Positions 38,101 through 46,729 are shown, counted from the first letter of the stretch. The stretch is 64,000 nucleotides of DNA from Roseburia sp. AM59-24XD (GCF_003478445.1 NZ_QUET01000023.1:1-64000), one strand, 5' to 3'. The notes: generated by a model from the sequence alone, not told the origin. Numbers and translations: made by a program.

Positions 38101-38445
38101 TTTCTGCTTGCCTACCTTTGCGGTAACTACGGTAGATCCCTTTTTGAGACCGGTAATTACTACGGTGTCCTTTTTCTTACCACTTGTTTTTGTGATCTTC
38201 ACAATTTTCTTGTTTTTTGCAGACCATTTAACCTTTTTGTTTGCTTTTTTCACCTTTAAGGTTACGGTTCCGCCCGCCGTCATGCTGACCTTTTTCTTAG
38301 ACAGAGTTGCCTTTGTCTTTTTGGCAGCCTTCTTGGTCTTCTTTGCAGCAGAAACATTCACTGAGGAATAATTTCCACCGGTTACAACCATAGCTACCGC
38401 AAGACCACATGCCAGCACACGCTTCGCAATGTTCATACGCTTCAT
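35131..38445 (-). CDS. Secreted multi-domain Ig-like (Big2) protein, paralogue 1
   Basis: An 1104-residue secreted protein with the same order of parts as paralogue 2: signal peptide (about 1-33), lysine-rich Big2 domain (about 45-125), an Ig module with LLKGIATEAGVTESTLIAKDE, a GGSGSYKYDL module, and repeated carboxypeptidase-regulatory-like modules (FNISGTIKDTADTPLSGN). It is longer because of two Ala/Pro/Thr linkers (for example TAVPTAAPTAAPSVDPS) and an extra C-terminal beta domain of about 200 residues. The start has AAAGGAGAGAAAAA. The promoter lies in the end of the upstream recombinase gene. The role is unknown: an adhesin or wall-associated scaffold is a guess. Confidence 0.85.
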   Translation of the reverse strand: MKRMNIAKRVLACGLAVAMVVTGGNYSSVNVSAAKKTKKAAKKTKATLSKKKVSMTAGGTVTLKVKKANKKVKWSAKNKKIVKITKTSGKKKDTVVITGLKKGSTVVTAKVGKQKLKCKVTVSVSQLKSVAVDKLDYSALTVKLAKKKALNVGDIKVAVKAYKSGAYNGNPKVEALSTKDQKTYRVYLTSSVGLNDYVRVTVGKSSKEVQNKQKFYVKEGNKNLLLEKDVIAQYDLDGFFEQSVGYISYSLKKGSKLPKGLTLVGKRGLLKGIATEAGVTESTLIAKDEAGRKATLKLTFKVYDETTIAAADSSDNKIKLDDYMASMNASRLATAVPTAAPTAAPSVDPSESEAPSIKTAAPAPTATATVNPEVTPDPEKVYTSYDIQPKGGSGSYKYDLVQTGTDAGVTLSTDVTDANNQVTKKAAGSTKLYIPYGLAAGDHVYTINITDAADAARTTTATVTVKVVESFNISGTIKDTADTPLSGNEKIYFYPAEANSSSDYVAGRTFLKRSPKQSTGSFSYSYTELTAGNHPKGYTNGASRKDYECANGDKYEVYTHTDTAQAGPFPQPTILTEAPTAAPSAAAPTAAPAASAGATPFTQPVIEAGNYAAEVPAGTYTVKVQGANGVRYQLDGSVSVAADALAAVNLTMPVRFANIKAVAKFANDKVVANSTVYFETTNKKYERMSFQARTDYQGVFTASLPAGTYEAYWLDEHKQKQYFSGQIKVQDGMNAELGDIKLAISRFEVSGTYSVHTTEWDSASGKDVEVDKLTGNRTLYFFDATGNVTKVRTRYDKTYDSTQHKTVSGPNDGKYSNVLLDNGTYTVRCDSSYDGLSTLGTVTINGGDVQQNFVYNEMSAGLTAEFANAAVLTLEQESVFTSTGNNDLLVKFAIPETQGQTEVAYDVTAMLNGGDMPSFISVYKEPAGDTTYYQYVDDFSTNGKIDLSAGTYIMRLTPAGSYGQKLGNVSVKVSKHLAAYEKSSTALTIGTPTSIVCAKNVADKDFKYTAYVKISVEKGKKYEVNYASKTIGASQISVSPVSYQYIDDFEKVTKNSDSIDDAINGMGEGAGKITFTAYESGDVYLEFYTDAALYTTIDVSAVVK

Positions 38446-38525
38446 TTTTTCTCTCCTTTAATATTATTTTGCAGGCACTTAACCATTTAAGCATGTGTAA
38501 ATGCAAGTGCTTACAATTGTCTTTT

Positions 38526-38554
38526 ATTATATCATACGGTTTATGTATTCGCAA
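38526..38554 (-). promoter_or_regulatory. Promoter of the surface-protein pair
   Basis: TTGCGA (38549-38554), 17 bp, TATAAT (38526-38531) on the minus strand. The -35 box lies within the last codons of the recombinase gene. The leader down to 38446 contains overlapping inverted repeats (GCACTT...AAGTGC, AAGCA...TGCTT). Confidence 0.75.
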
Positions 38555-39758
38555 CTGTCACTTTCGCACAAATCCTTATTTCACCGCCTTTTACAACGAT
38601 TTTACTTATGAATATCCGTAAGAAAATCTCCTCATTTATTTCCAGATCCCCCATTTCCAGCCGCCTTGTAAAAACCCTTTTACATATTTGCAAAAGCCGG
38701 TCGCAGGAAATTTTATTTTTTTGCCGGTCTGTTTTACAGACCAAAAGGTCACTTCCCTTTTCCGCACGACAGAGTGCCCTGCCGCACCATCCGCATTTTG
38801 TAAGTCCGTGAAATATGTGACGGGGTCCTTTTTTATGACCGTCTGCAGTCGGGAACGGATGACACCGCTTATTTTCCATATAAATTTCCGGCGAAATAAC
38901 CGCAAGCCGCTTATTTTTCTGTAAATACCACCCGCTCCTCGGCACTGACTCCGTTATAAAGCCATCCCGGTATCTGTTCTCGTACCTGTGCCACACATCG
39001 TTTCCGGCATAAACCGGATCATGCAGAATACGCCATACCGCAGCAGCCTGCCATACTCTCCGGTTCGTTCCGCCACCGCCGGACTGATTCATATACGCTG
39101 CAATTGACGGACAACTCTCTCCCTGACAGGACAGCTCGTAAATTTTTCTGACAAGCAACGCCTCCTCTTCAACGATCTCAAGCCTTCCCTGTCTGTCTCT
39201 GCGGTATCCGTACGGTACTCGACCCGCAGCATAAATGCCTTCCCTGCTTTTCCCGTAAAGCGCTTCTCTTGTCTTATGAGAAATATCTCTGCAGTAATAT
39301 TCATAAAACAGGTTTTTGATGGCACTGTCCATATTGTAAGAGCTGCGTGCGCTGTCATAGCCGTCAGCGATTGAAATCACGCGGACCGGATAACCCGGAA
39401 GGATTAATTCCAACAGTTCCGACAACTGAAGATGATTTCTTGACAATCTGGAAAAATCTTTTACAACAAGAGCTTGTATTTTTCCACAAAAAATGCCGGC
39501 GAGTGCTTTTTGCACCGCCGGCCGTTTCATATTCGTCCCTGTATATCCATCGTCCTGAAAATATCGGATCTCTCCGCCACGCAGTCCTGCGTCCTGCCCG
39601 ATCCACCGCATAGCAAGCTCTGCCTGATTGGCGAGACTGTCTCCGGACTCCCTGCTGTTTCCGGACTTTTTCGACACACGGCAGTATACTGCCGTCACAC
39701 CGCTCTCTCCATCCTCTGATCTTGTCTGTGTGTTACTCATACTCTGCACTTCCACCAT
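38541..39758 (-). CDS. Serine recombinase (resolvase/integrase family)
   Basis: A 405-residue site-specific DNA recombinase. The N-terminal catalytic domain (about 20-165) shows the nucleophile Ser in VYCRVSKKSG and the core FQDDGYTGTNMKRPA and VVKDFSRLSRNHLQ. The recombinase domain follows (REGIYAAGRVPYGYRRD...GGGTNRRVWQAAAVWRILHDPVYAG). A zinc ribbon is present (CGWCGRALC...C...C). It is shorter than typical phage integrases (about 500 residues) because the C-terminal coiled coil is reduced. No phage genes surround it. The first ATG at 39758 has no clear ribosome site; the ATG at 39740, with GGTGGAAG upstream, is possible. Confidence 0.9.
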   Translation of the reverse strand: MVEVQSMSNTQTRSEDGESGVTAVYCRVSKKSGNSRESGDSLANQAELAMRWIGQDAGLRGGEIRYFQDDGYTGTNMKRPAVQKALAGIFCGKIQALVVKDFSRLSRNHLQLSELLELILPGYPVRVISIADGYDSARSSYNMDSAIKNLFYEYYCRDISHKTREALYGKSREGIYAAGRVPYGYRRDRQGRLEIVEEEALLVRKIYELSCQGESCPSIAAYMNQSGGGGTNRRVWQAAAVWRILHDPVYAGNDVWHRYENRYRDGFITESVPRSGWYLQKNKRLAVISPEIYMENKRCHPFPTADGHKKGPRHIFHGLTKCGWCGRALCRAEKGSDLLVCKTDRQKNKISCDRLLQICKRVFTRRLEMGDLEINEEIFLRIFISKIVVKGGEIRICAKVTVANT

Positions 39759-39763
39759 TATCT

Positions 39764-39784
39764 TGCCATATTATATGTATGGCA
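39764..39784. repeat. Palindrome at the start of the recombinase gene
   Basis: Arms TGCCATA/TATGGCA (7 bp) around TTATATG, ending 6 bp upstream of the first ATG. It overlaps a minus-strand TATAAT. It could be an operator or a recombination site. Confidence 0.5.
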
Positions 39785-39827
39785 GACTCCATTTATTTCA
39801 CAAGATCCCCTGTCTGTGTTGGCAGAA

Positions 39828-40358
39828 TTATTTTACAAAAGCAAGCATATCATCAATAAAACTTAAGCCCACCTGATATAATACATACATGATCGTCAAA
39901 GATAAGATCAGCACAAGACATCTGTATACCAGATAGCCTCTGGCAAAGTTTTTCTTTGCCGGATGTATCTTCTTACTGAGTGCCAGAATAAGTACATAAA
40001 CAAACCCGATAACCGGTATCTTAATCCAGCAGATACTTAAAAACCATTCGCTGACAGAAACACCCTCTGCATCATCAAATGCCACCGCGCTCTGAAACGA
40101 TTTCATAAATCTGAGCTTCTTTTTCTCCTGCTTCTTTTCCTGTACACGAATCGCCTTTCGTTCTTTTCTCCGGTGCTGCTCCTGTCTCTTCTCCAGTTTC
40201 TTCTCCTGTCTTGCCGTACTGCCGTCTGAAGTATTATATTCCGCTCTCGCCTGTCGTTTCTTCTCGAGAAGCTGCTGTTGTCTGACCGCCCGCTCCTGCT
40301 TGGCGATCAACGAATCCTGTTCCCTCTTTTCCACGCTCATCCTCCCTGTCTGCTGCAA
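39828..40358 (-). CDS. Membrane protein with charged coiled-coil N-terminus
   Basis: A 176-residue protein. Residues about 1-85 are extremely rich in Lys, Arg, Gln and Glu and should form a coiled coil (KKLEKRQEQHRRKERKAIRV). Two or three hydrophobic segments follow (about 104-125 and 147-170). I do not recognise a family. The open frame begins with TTG, which is supported by AGAGGAACAG five bases upstream; the first ATG is at 40340. It starts 11 bp after the PBP stop, so it may serve wall synthesis or membrane localisation of the PBP. Confidence 0.65.
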   Translation of the reverse strand: MQQTGRMSVEKREQDSLIAKQERAVRQQQLLEKKRQARAEYNTSDGSTARQEKKLEKRQEQHRRKERKAIRVQEKKQEKKKLRFMKSFQSAVAFDDAEGVSVSEWFLSICWIKIPVIGFVYVLILALSKKIHPAKKNFARGYLVYRCLVLILSLTIMYVLYQVGLSFIDDMLAFVK

Positions 40359-40369
40359 CTGTTCCTCTA

Positions 40370-43120
40370 TTATTCCGTATCGGTATCTTCGGTATCAGAC
40401 GGATCATTCTGCTGGCTGGCTGCCTGATACTGCTCCTTTGTCGGAAGAGACATAAGCTTTGCCCGGTAGCTGACATAATCACTGTGAAGATCATCATACT
40501 CCGCATAGCTCTTACATGCCTCCACTGCCTGTAATGCCTTCTGGATCAGATCCGACATATTGGACGGCTGGTACTTATGCCCTGTCATACGTTTCAGTCG
40601 TGTCCTTGCCAGTGCAATCCTTGTCTTTTTTGTCTGTTCCTCTCTTGCCTGTTCCGCCTTTGCAGACGATTCCTCGGCAAGACGCTGGTTCTCTTCGGAC
40701 TGCTGCTCCTGATATGCCTTCACGACGTCCTTCCATTTTACGGAATCATCCTTTAAGCTGTCATATTTATCCTTACATCTGGTGCTGTAATCCTTGCGTA
40801 CATCATCATCCTGGATCGATGCGATCATATTTTTGAGACTGTTGTATGTCTCGGTGAACGTATAGTAATCCGCCATACTGGTGATTGTCAGCTTCTCGAA
40901 CTTCTCAAGTTTCTTAAGTGCCCTCTCCTGCTTGGACTGATCGGTCTCATTATCCACATACTCCGTAGTATCTTCCAGAATATCCCGCGCAAAATAATCC
41001 ATTCCATAGCTGCGCTTACGGTTACCGTTTACCTCGGTGCCCTCAATGATACGTCCCTTACTGTCATACTTGGCAAGACATACCGTCTCCGGCTTCTCAA
41101 AATCCTTCGGCGTCAGCTTCGCATGTATCTGGTTCATGTAATTCTTCCAGATCGCACCGGAAAGTGTGGCACCGTATGTACCCGGCATTGCTCTCGGCGT
41201 ATCATAACCGCACCATACAACTGTCGTATAATAAGCCGAATAACCGCAGAACCACACATCCTTGCTGGAGTTCGTGGTACCGGTCTTGCCGGCTGTAATC
41301 TGTCCGCCGTTCAGCTTCAGCGCACGCGCTGTACCATAGCCCTCATTAAATACTCCCTTAAGTACATCACTCATCATCCATGCCGCACCCTTGGAATATA
41401 CCTGTGTCTTTTCCTCGGCATCCTTATAGATCACACCATCGGAAACGTGACTGATCTTCCTGATACAGGTACGGTCGCTGTACTCACCATTATTGGCAAG
41501 TGTCGCATACCCCTTTGCCATATCCACAACTCGGACACCCTCGGTAAAACCACCGAGCGACAGTGCCATATTACCGTTGTCCACATAACTGAGATTATGA
41601 AAATGCATCTTATCCAGAAAGGAAAGACCATATTCCGGTGTGATCACTTCAAGCACCTGCCATGCGATCGTATTAATGGAACGCGCCACCGCCTCACGGA
41701 TATGCACGCTTCCACGATATCCTCCGCCGGAGTTCTTTGGCCCGTTGCTGATCGGATGATCGTTTACTACCGTTGACGGAGAAAACTTACCTGACTCAAA
41801 GCCGGGTGCGTAATCGATCAAAGGCTTGATCGCGCTTCCGGACTGACGCGCTGACAGATATGCCCTGTTATAGGCATCCTTTGTGCCTCTTCCTCCAACG
41901 ATCGCCACGACATAATTCGTGTTATTGTCAACACAGACAGCAGCCCCCTGCAATGCATACTTGCCGTTATCGGAGTTCTTCTCCGTGTTGTAAGCCAGTC
42001 CGCTGTCAATTGCCTTCTGAAGCTTTTTCTGTTTTGCCTGATTTAACGAGGTATACAGCTTATAACCTCCGGAACGGATATCGTCACATTTGGTGCTGTA
42101 TACGGAAGAATACTGCGACTGATATTTCTCATACTCCTTTTTCGTCTTAAAGGTGTATTTAAATTCAAAATTCTCCTTCTCCATCAGAGAGATCGCCGCA
42201 CAATGTACCGCATAGCTGACCAGGTAACTTTCGTTGGAGGTTTTCTCGGTAATCTGCAGTGCACTCGGCTTTGTCTTGACCGCCTTGTTGTATTCCTTTT
42301 TGGTGATCGCACCGCCCTCATACATCTTCAGAAGCACTTCGTTACGCTTCTGCTTCGCTGCCTTCGGATGGGCGACCGGATTATAAGCGGACGGCGAATT
42401 GGACAGACCGATCAGCATCGCCGCCTCCGCCGGCTCCAGATCCGCCGGTTTCTTGTCAAAGTAATACTTGCTGGCCGCTGCCACACCGTAACAGCGGTTT
42501 CCGTAATAGTTGCTGTTACAGTAAAACTCCATGATCTTATCCTTGCCAAACTTCTGCTCCACCGTCGGTGCGAGCAAAATCTCCGCAACCTTTCTCGTAA
42601 AGGTCTGCTCCTGAGACAGCAGATTGTTCTTGATCACCTGCTGGGTAATGGTACTTCCGCCCTGCGTGATCTCTCCGCGGTTCTTAAGCAGTGCCACACT
42701 GGCACGCATTGTCGCTAAAAGATCCACACCTCCATGCGTCTTGAAACGCTTGTCCTCCACCGCAATATATCCATTATAAATATACGGCGAGATCTTGGAG
42801 ATCTTCGTATAAGTAAACCGTCCTGCATTGACCGAACCGATCTTCTTCCCCTTGTCATCGAATACCAGCGTATCCTCATTCATGACAAAATCTTCCTCGG
42901 TCATATTCACAAGGTTGTCAAAAACGACCTCCCTTGCCTCCGTAAACATCGGGATCACCTTAACATATACACAGATTCCCGCGATCAGACCCACGACAAG
43001 GATCGATGCCAGGATTCCGAAAATTGTCCCCAGAATAGTTGATATTACACCAAGATATCCGCCGACCACTCCAACGAGTGCCCGGATCCCCATTTTAATA
43101 CGACTTAACCCCTTCTTCAT
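40370..43120 (-). CDS. Class A penicillin-binding protein (PBP1A-type)
   Basis: A 916-residue bifunctional wall polymerase. One membrane anchor (about 22-55), then the GT51 glycosyltransferase domain (EDKRFKTHGGVDLLATMRA, GGSTITQQVIKNNLL, RKVAEILLA, FYCNSNYYG). The transpeptidase domain has the SxxK motif in SGSAIKPL, SIN in ARSINTIAW and KTGT in TAGKTGTTNSSKD. The C-terminal 200 residues form an acidic, Gln/Glu-rich helical extension ending in DTEDTDTE. The start follows GGAGGAGCACGA. It diverges from tyrA through back-to-back promoters. Confidence 0.96.
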   Translation of the reverse strand: MKKGLSRIKMGIRALVGVVGGYLGVISTILGTIFGILASILVVGLIAGICVYVKVIPMFTEAREVVFDNLVNMTEEDFVMNEDTLVFDDKGKKIGSVNAGRFTYTKISKISPYIYNGYIAVEDKRFKTHGGVDLLATMRASVALLKNRGEITQGGSTITQQVIKNNLLSQEQTFTRKVAEILLAPTVEQKFGKDKIMEFYCNSNYYGNRCYGVAAASKYYFDKKPADLEPAEAAMLIGLSNSPSAYNPVAHPKAAKQKRNEVLLKMYEGGAITKKEYNKAVKTKPSALQITEKTSNESYLVSYAVHCAAISLMEKENFEFKYTFKTKKEYEKYQSQYSSVYSTKCDDIRSGGYKLYTSLNQAKQKKLQKAIDSGLAYNTEKNSDNGKYALQGAAVCVDNNTNYVVAIVGGRGTKDAYNRAYLSARQSGSAIKPLIDYAPGFESGKFSPSTVVNDHPISNGPKNSGGGYRGSVHIREAVARSINTIAWQVLEVITPEYGLSFLDKMHFHNLSYVDNGNMALSLGGFTEGVRVVDMAKGYATLANNGEYSDRTCIRKISHVSDGVIYKDAEEKTQVYSKGAAWMMSDVLKGVFNEGYGTARALKLNGGQITAGKTGTTNSSKDVWFCGYSAYYTTVVWCGYDTPRAMPGTYGATLSGAIWKNYMNQIHAKLTPKDFEKPETVCLAKYDSKGRIIEGTEVNGNRKRSYGMDYFARDILEDTTEYVDNETDQSKQERALKKLEKFEKLTITSMADYYTFTETYNSLKNMIASIQDDDVRKDYSTRCKDKYDSLKDDSVKWKDVVKAYQEQQSEENQRLAEESSAKAEQAREEQTKKTRIALARTRLKRMTGHKYQPSNMSDLIQKALQAVEACKSYAEYDDLHSDYVSYRAKLMSLPTKEQYQAASQQNDPSDTEDTDTE

Positions 43121-43176
43121 TCGTGCTCCTCCATTTTGAAGCGATTTGTAAAATCTCTTTTCTCAAACGTCTTTTC

Positions 43177-43205
43177 ATTATACCGCCATCCGGCGAAATT
43201 ATCAA
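43177..43205 (-). promoter_or_regulatory. Promoter of the PBP operon
   Basis: TTGATA (43200-43205), 17 bp, TATAAT (43177-43182) on the minus strand. Its -35 box lies one base from that of the divergent tyrA promoter. Confidence 0.8.
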
Positions 43206-43206
43206 G

Positions 43207-43235
43207 TTGACACCCTAATTTCTGTCGATTAGAAT
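43207..43235 (+). promoter_or_regulatory. Promoter of tyrA-pcrA
   Basis: TTGACA (43207-43212), 17 bp, TAGAAT (43230-43235) on the plus strand, about 48 bp before the tyrA start. Confidence 0.8.
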
Positions 43236-43282
43236 GTAATTTGTGATTTATTTAAACCTATACAGAAAGGCATTGATTATTC

Positions 43283-44173
43283 ATGGATTTATTACATTCG
43301 CGCAGCCACTTTGGCTTTATCGGACTTGGTCTGATCGGCGGCTCGGTTGCCCGCTGCATCCGCAGAGAGCTTCCGGATGCCCGGATCAGCGCTTATAATT
43401 ACTACGAAACAAAGAAACACCCCCGTCTGGAAAAGGCACTCGCAGACGGCGTACTTACAGATATTACAACAGATATTTCCCGCGTTTCAGACTGGGATGT
43501 GATCTTTCTCTGTGCTCCTGTCCGCACAAATGTGGCATATCTTACCAGATTAAAGCCATACCTGAAAGCGGACTGCATTCTGACCGATGTAGGAAGCGTG
43601 AAGGGCGAGATCTACCATGCGATCCGTAACGTTGGACTCGACCACTGCTTTATCGGCGGTCATCCCATGGCAGGAACAGAACACATCGGTTACGAATACT
43701 CCTTTGCGGAGCTTCTGCGGGACTGCTACTATATTCTGACACCGACGGACAGAATTCCTGAGGAAAGCATCGCATGGATGCAGGAATTTGTCCGCAGCGT
43801 CACACATTCCCGCTGCGTCACGATCGATGTAAACGAACACGATGAGGCAACTGCCGGCATCAGCCACGCACCGCATGTGATCTCCGCCGCTTTAGTCAAT
43901 GCCGTCCGCGCCAGAGACGATAAAGGCATGTACCGGCTTCTTGCCGCAGGCGGCTTCCGGGACATTACAAGGATCTCTTCCTCCTCTCCTGAGATGTGGA
44001 AAAGCATCTGTCTTGCCAACCGGGATGCCATTCTCGAATTTCTGCAGGAGTACCGGAATATTCTCGGTACCATGGAGCAGGCGATCCGCGAAGGCAAAGA
44101 GGAAGATATCGAGCATTTTTTTGCCACTGCAAAGGAATACCGCGATCAGCTCTTTTCGGATGACAGTAAATAA
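43283..44173 (+). CDS. tyrA: Prephenate dehydrogenase
   Basis: Oxidatively decarboxylates prephenate to 4-hydroxyphenylpyruvate in tyrosine synthesis. A 296-residue protein with the NAD-binding motif GFIGLGLIGGSVARCIR (about 10-26), TDVGSVKGEI, the active-site HPMAGTEHIGYE and a helical C-terminal domain (AAGGFRDITRISSSSPEMWKSI). There is no fused chorismate mutase or ACT domain, so feedback control by tyrosine may be absent. The ribosome site AGAAAGG is 12-14 bp away. pcrA follows 50 bp later. Confidence 0.95.
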   Translation: MDLLHSRSHFGFIGLGLIGGSVARCIRRELPDARISAYNYYETKKHPRLEKALADGVLTDITTDISRVSDWDVIFLCAPVRTNVAYLTRLKPYLKADCILTDVGSVKGEIYHAIRNVGLDHCFIGGHPMAGTEHIGYEYSFAELLRDCYYILTPTDRIPEESIAWMQEFVRSVTHSRCVTIDVNEHDEATAGISHAPHVISAALVNAVRARDDKGMYRLLAAGGFRDITRISSSSPEMWKSICLANRDAILEFLQEYRNILGTMEQAIREGKEEDIEHFFATAKEYRDQLFSDDSK

Positions 44174-44223
44174 GCATTTGAACCAGACTGCCACAGTGTG
44201 CTATACATAGAAAGGATCTTTCA

Positions 44224-46686
44224 TTGATTATGGAAAATATATTAGAGGGTTTAAATCCCCAGCAGAAGGAAGCGGTAGAACATTTCAAGGGACCTCTCCT
44301 GATTCTTGCAGGTGCCGGTTCCGGTAAGACAAGAGTTCTGACACACCGGATCGCATATCTGATTGACCACTACGATGTGAACCCATACCATATTCTGGCA
44401 CTGACCTTCACCAACAAGGCTGCCGGCGAGATGCGCGAGCGTGTCGATCAGATCGTAGGCTTCGGTGCTGAAAATATCTGGGTCAGCACCTTCCACTCTA
44501 CCTGCGTCCGCATTCTGCGCCGCTACATTGAGGTGCTCGGCTACAAACGCAGCTTTACGATCTACGATGCCGATGACCAGCGTGCTCTGATGCGTGAGAT
44601 CATTAAGTATCTTGATCTTGACCCTAAGAAGTATAAGGAACGTGCCTTCTTAAATGTCATCTCCAACGCCAAAGACGAGCTGATCGGTCCCGAAGATTAC
44701 GCCGCACGCGCACAGGGCGACGGTATGCGCGAGATCTACGCCAGAGCCTATCAGGAATACGAAAAGCGTCTCCACGATGCCAATGCACTTGACTTTGATG
44801 ATCTCATCTGCAAAACGATCCAGATGTTCCAGGAGAACAGAGACATTCTCTCCTATTACCGGAACCGTTTCCGCTACATTCTGGTGGACGAGTATCAGGA
44901 TACCAACACGGCACAGTTTAAGCTGATCAGTCTTCTGGCAAGTACTCCTTCCGACGATGGCGGTGTGGAACACAATCTCTGCGTTGTCGGTGACGATGAC
45001 CAGTCGATCTACAAATTCCGTGGTGCCAATATCATGAACATCCTGAATTTCGAGCAGGAATATCCGGACACGCGTGTGATCCGTCTGGAAGAAAACTACC
45101 GCTCCACCCAGAATATTCTGGATGCCGCCAATGCCGTGATCCACAACAATACAAAGCGTAAGGAGAAGGCTCTCTGGACAAGGAAGGACAAGGGCGATTC
45201 CATTTACTATTCACAGTTTGAAAATGAATACGAGGAGGCAGAATCCGTTTCCTCTGCGATTGCCCACGCCGTCAGTAACGGCAAGGCTGATTATAAGGAC
45301 TTTGCCATCTTATACCGCACCAATGCACAGTCCCGTGTATTTGAGGAGAAGCTGATCAACTATAACATTCCATACCGCATCGTCGGTGCCGTTAATTTCT
45401 ATCAGCGCAAGGAGATCAAGGATATCCTCGCCTACCTCAGAACAATTGAAAACGGCATGGATGATATATCTGCAAAGCGTATTATCAACGTGCCAAAGCG
45501 CGGCATCGGTCTGACCACGATCGATCGCGTCAGCAATTATGCGATCATACACGGCACCAGCTTTTACAGTGCCCTGCAGGATTATGAATACATCGAAAAT
45601 ATCGGCAGAAGTGCCGCAAAGCTCGGCAGCTTCGTTGGTCTGATCGAATCCTTCCGCACGAATCTGGAAGATCCGGACTATTCGATCGAACAGCTCATCC
45701 GTGACGTTGTTGAGCAGTCCGGCTATGAAGCGATGCTTGCCGAGGATGACAGCGAAGAATCCCAGGCGAGACTGGAAAATATCGAGGAGCTTATTAACAA
45801 GGCTGCCTCCTACGAGGAGGATCACGAGGAAGAAGGTGCCACTCTGGGCGGCTTTCTGGAGGAGGTTGCCCTCGTCGCAGATATCGACAATGTGGATGAC
45901 AGCACGGATATCGTCCTTCTCATGACGCTCCACAGCGCCAAGGGACTTGAGTTTCCGTATGTCTATCTGGTCGGCATGGAGGACGGCATCTTCCCGGGTG
46001 CCATGGCCGTGTACGGCGAGGATCCCGATCAGGCAGCCGAAGAGATGGAGGAGGAACGACGCCTGTGTTACGTCGGCATCACCCGTGCCATGAAAAAGCT
46101 CTCCCTAAGCTGTGCCCGCAGCCGTTTCCGTAACGGAGAGCATCAGTTTAACCGTCCATCCCGCTTTATCAGCGAGATCCCTCGTTACCTGCTGCATGCA
46201 GGCAGCAACTCTTCTACCGCCTCCTCCGGCGGAGTCAGTGCCGCTGAGTTTTTAAAGCATCAGCCGGGCGGCTCCTTCTCCTTCGGTGCCGGGACCGGCA
46301 GCTCTTCCACGCGAAGATCCGGTTCTACACGCTCCAATACGGGAGGCTACGGAACCGGCACCTGGAATCCTGCAATGGAACAGCGCACAAAGCAGGCAGG
46401 TCATGCCCGCGGCAAGAGCGGACTTGATCTGCTTGCCGGAAACCCGATGATCTCCAAAGGCTTTGGAGGCTCTTACAAAACACCTTCTGCCAAGTCATCC
46501 TCTGCCGCAGGCAACTCCCAGACGCTCTCCTACAGCGAAGGAGACCGTGTCCGCCATATGCGCTTCGGCGAGGGCAGTGTACAGAAGATCACGCCGAGCG
46601 GAGCCGACTTTGAAGTGACCGTTGCCTTCGACAATGGCAACACCCGAAAAATGCTTTCTTCGTTTGCAAAGCTAAAAAAGGTATGA
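44224..46686 (+). CDS. pcrA: ATP-dependent DNA helicase PcrA/UvrD
   Basis: A superfamily 1A 3'-5' helicase for repair and removal of proteins from DNA. All motifs are visible: LAGAGSGKTRVL (I), TFTNKAAGEMRERV (Ia), LVDEYQDTN (II), VVGDDDQSIYKFRGA (III), LEENYRSTQNIL (IV), LMTLHSAKGLEFPYV (V), EERRLCYVGITRA (VI). The C-terminal Ser/Gly-rich linker leads to a Tudor-like domain (GDRVRHMRFGEGSVQKI) that contacts RNA polymerase in PcrA proteins. AAAGGATC is well placed for a TTG start at 44224; ATG at 44230 is the other option. Length is about 820 residues. Confidence 0.96.
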   Translation: MIMENILEGLNPQQKEAVEHFKGPLLILAGAGSGKTRVLTHRIAYLIDHYDVNPYHILALTFTNKAAGEMRERVDQIVGFGAENIWVSTFHSTCVRILRRYIEVLGYKRSFTIYDADDQRALMREIIKYLDLDPKKYKERAFLNVISNAKDELIGPEDYAARAQGDGMREIYARAYQEYEKRLHDANALDFDDLICKTIQMFQENRDILSYYRNRFRYILVDEYQDTNTAQFKLISLLASTPSDDGGVEHNLCVVGDDDQSIYKFRGANIMNILNFEQEYPDTRVIRLEENYRSTQNILDAANAVIHNNTKRKEKALWTRKDKGDSIYYSQFENEYEEAESVSSAIAHAVSNGKADYKDFAILYRTNAQSRVFEEKLINYNIPYRIVGAVNFYQRKEIKDILAYLRTIENGMDDISAKRIINVPKRGIGLTTIDRVSNYAIIHGTSFYSALQDYEYIENIGRSAAKLGSFVGLIESFRTNLEDPDYSIEQLIRDVVEQSGYEAMLAEDDSEESQARLENIEELINKAASYEEDHEEEGATLGGFLEEVALVADIDNVDDSTDIVLLMTLHSAKGLEFPYVYLVGMEDGIFPGAMAVYGEDPDQAAEEMEEERRLCYVGITRAMKKLSLSCARSRFRNGEHQFNRPSRFISEIPRYLLHAGSNSSTASSGGVSAAEFLKHQPGGSFSFGAGTGSSSTRRSGSTRSNTGGYGTGTWNPAMEQRTKQAGHARGKSGLDLLAGNPMISKGFGGSYKTPSAKSSSAAGNSQTLSYSEGDRVRHMRFGEGSVQKITPSGADFEVTVAFDNGNTRKMLSSFAKLKKV

Positions 46687-46729
46687 TATAATGATCCTCA
46701 AAGAAAAACAAGCGAACAGGAGGTATTTT

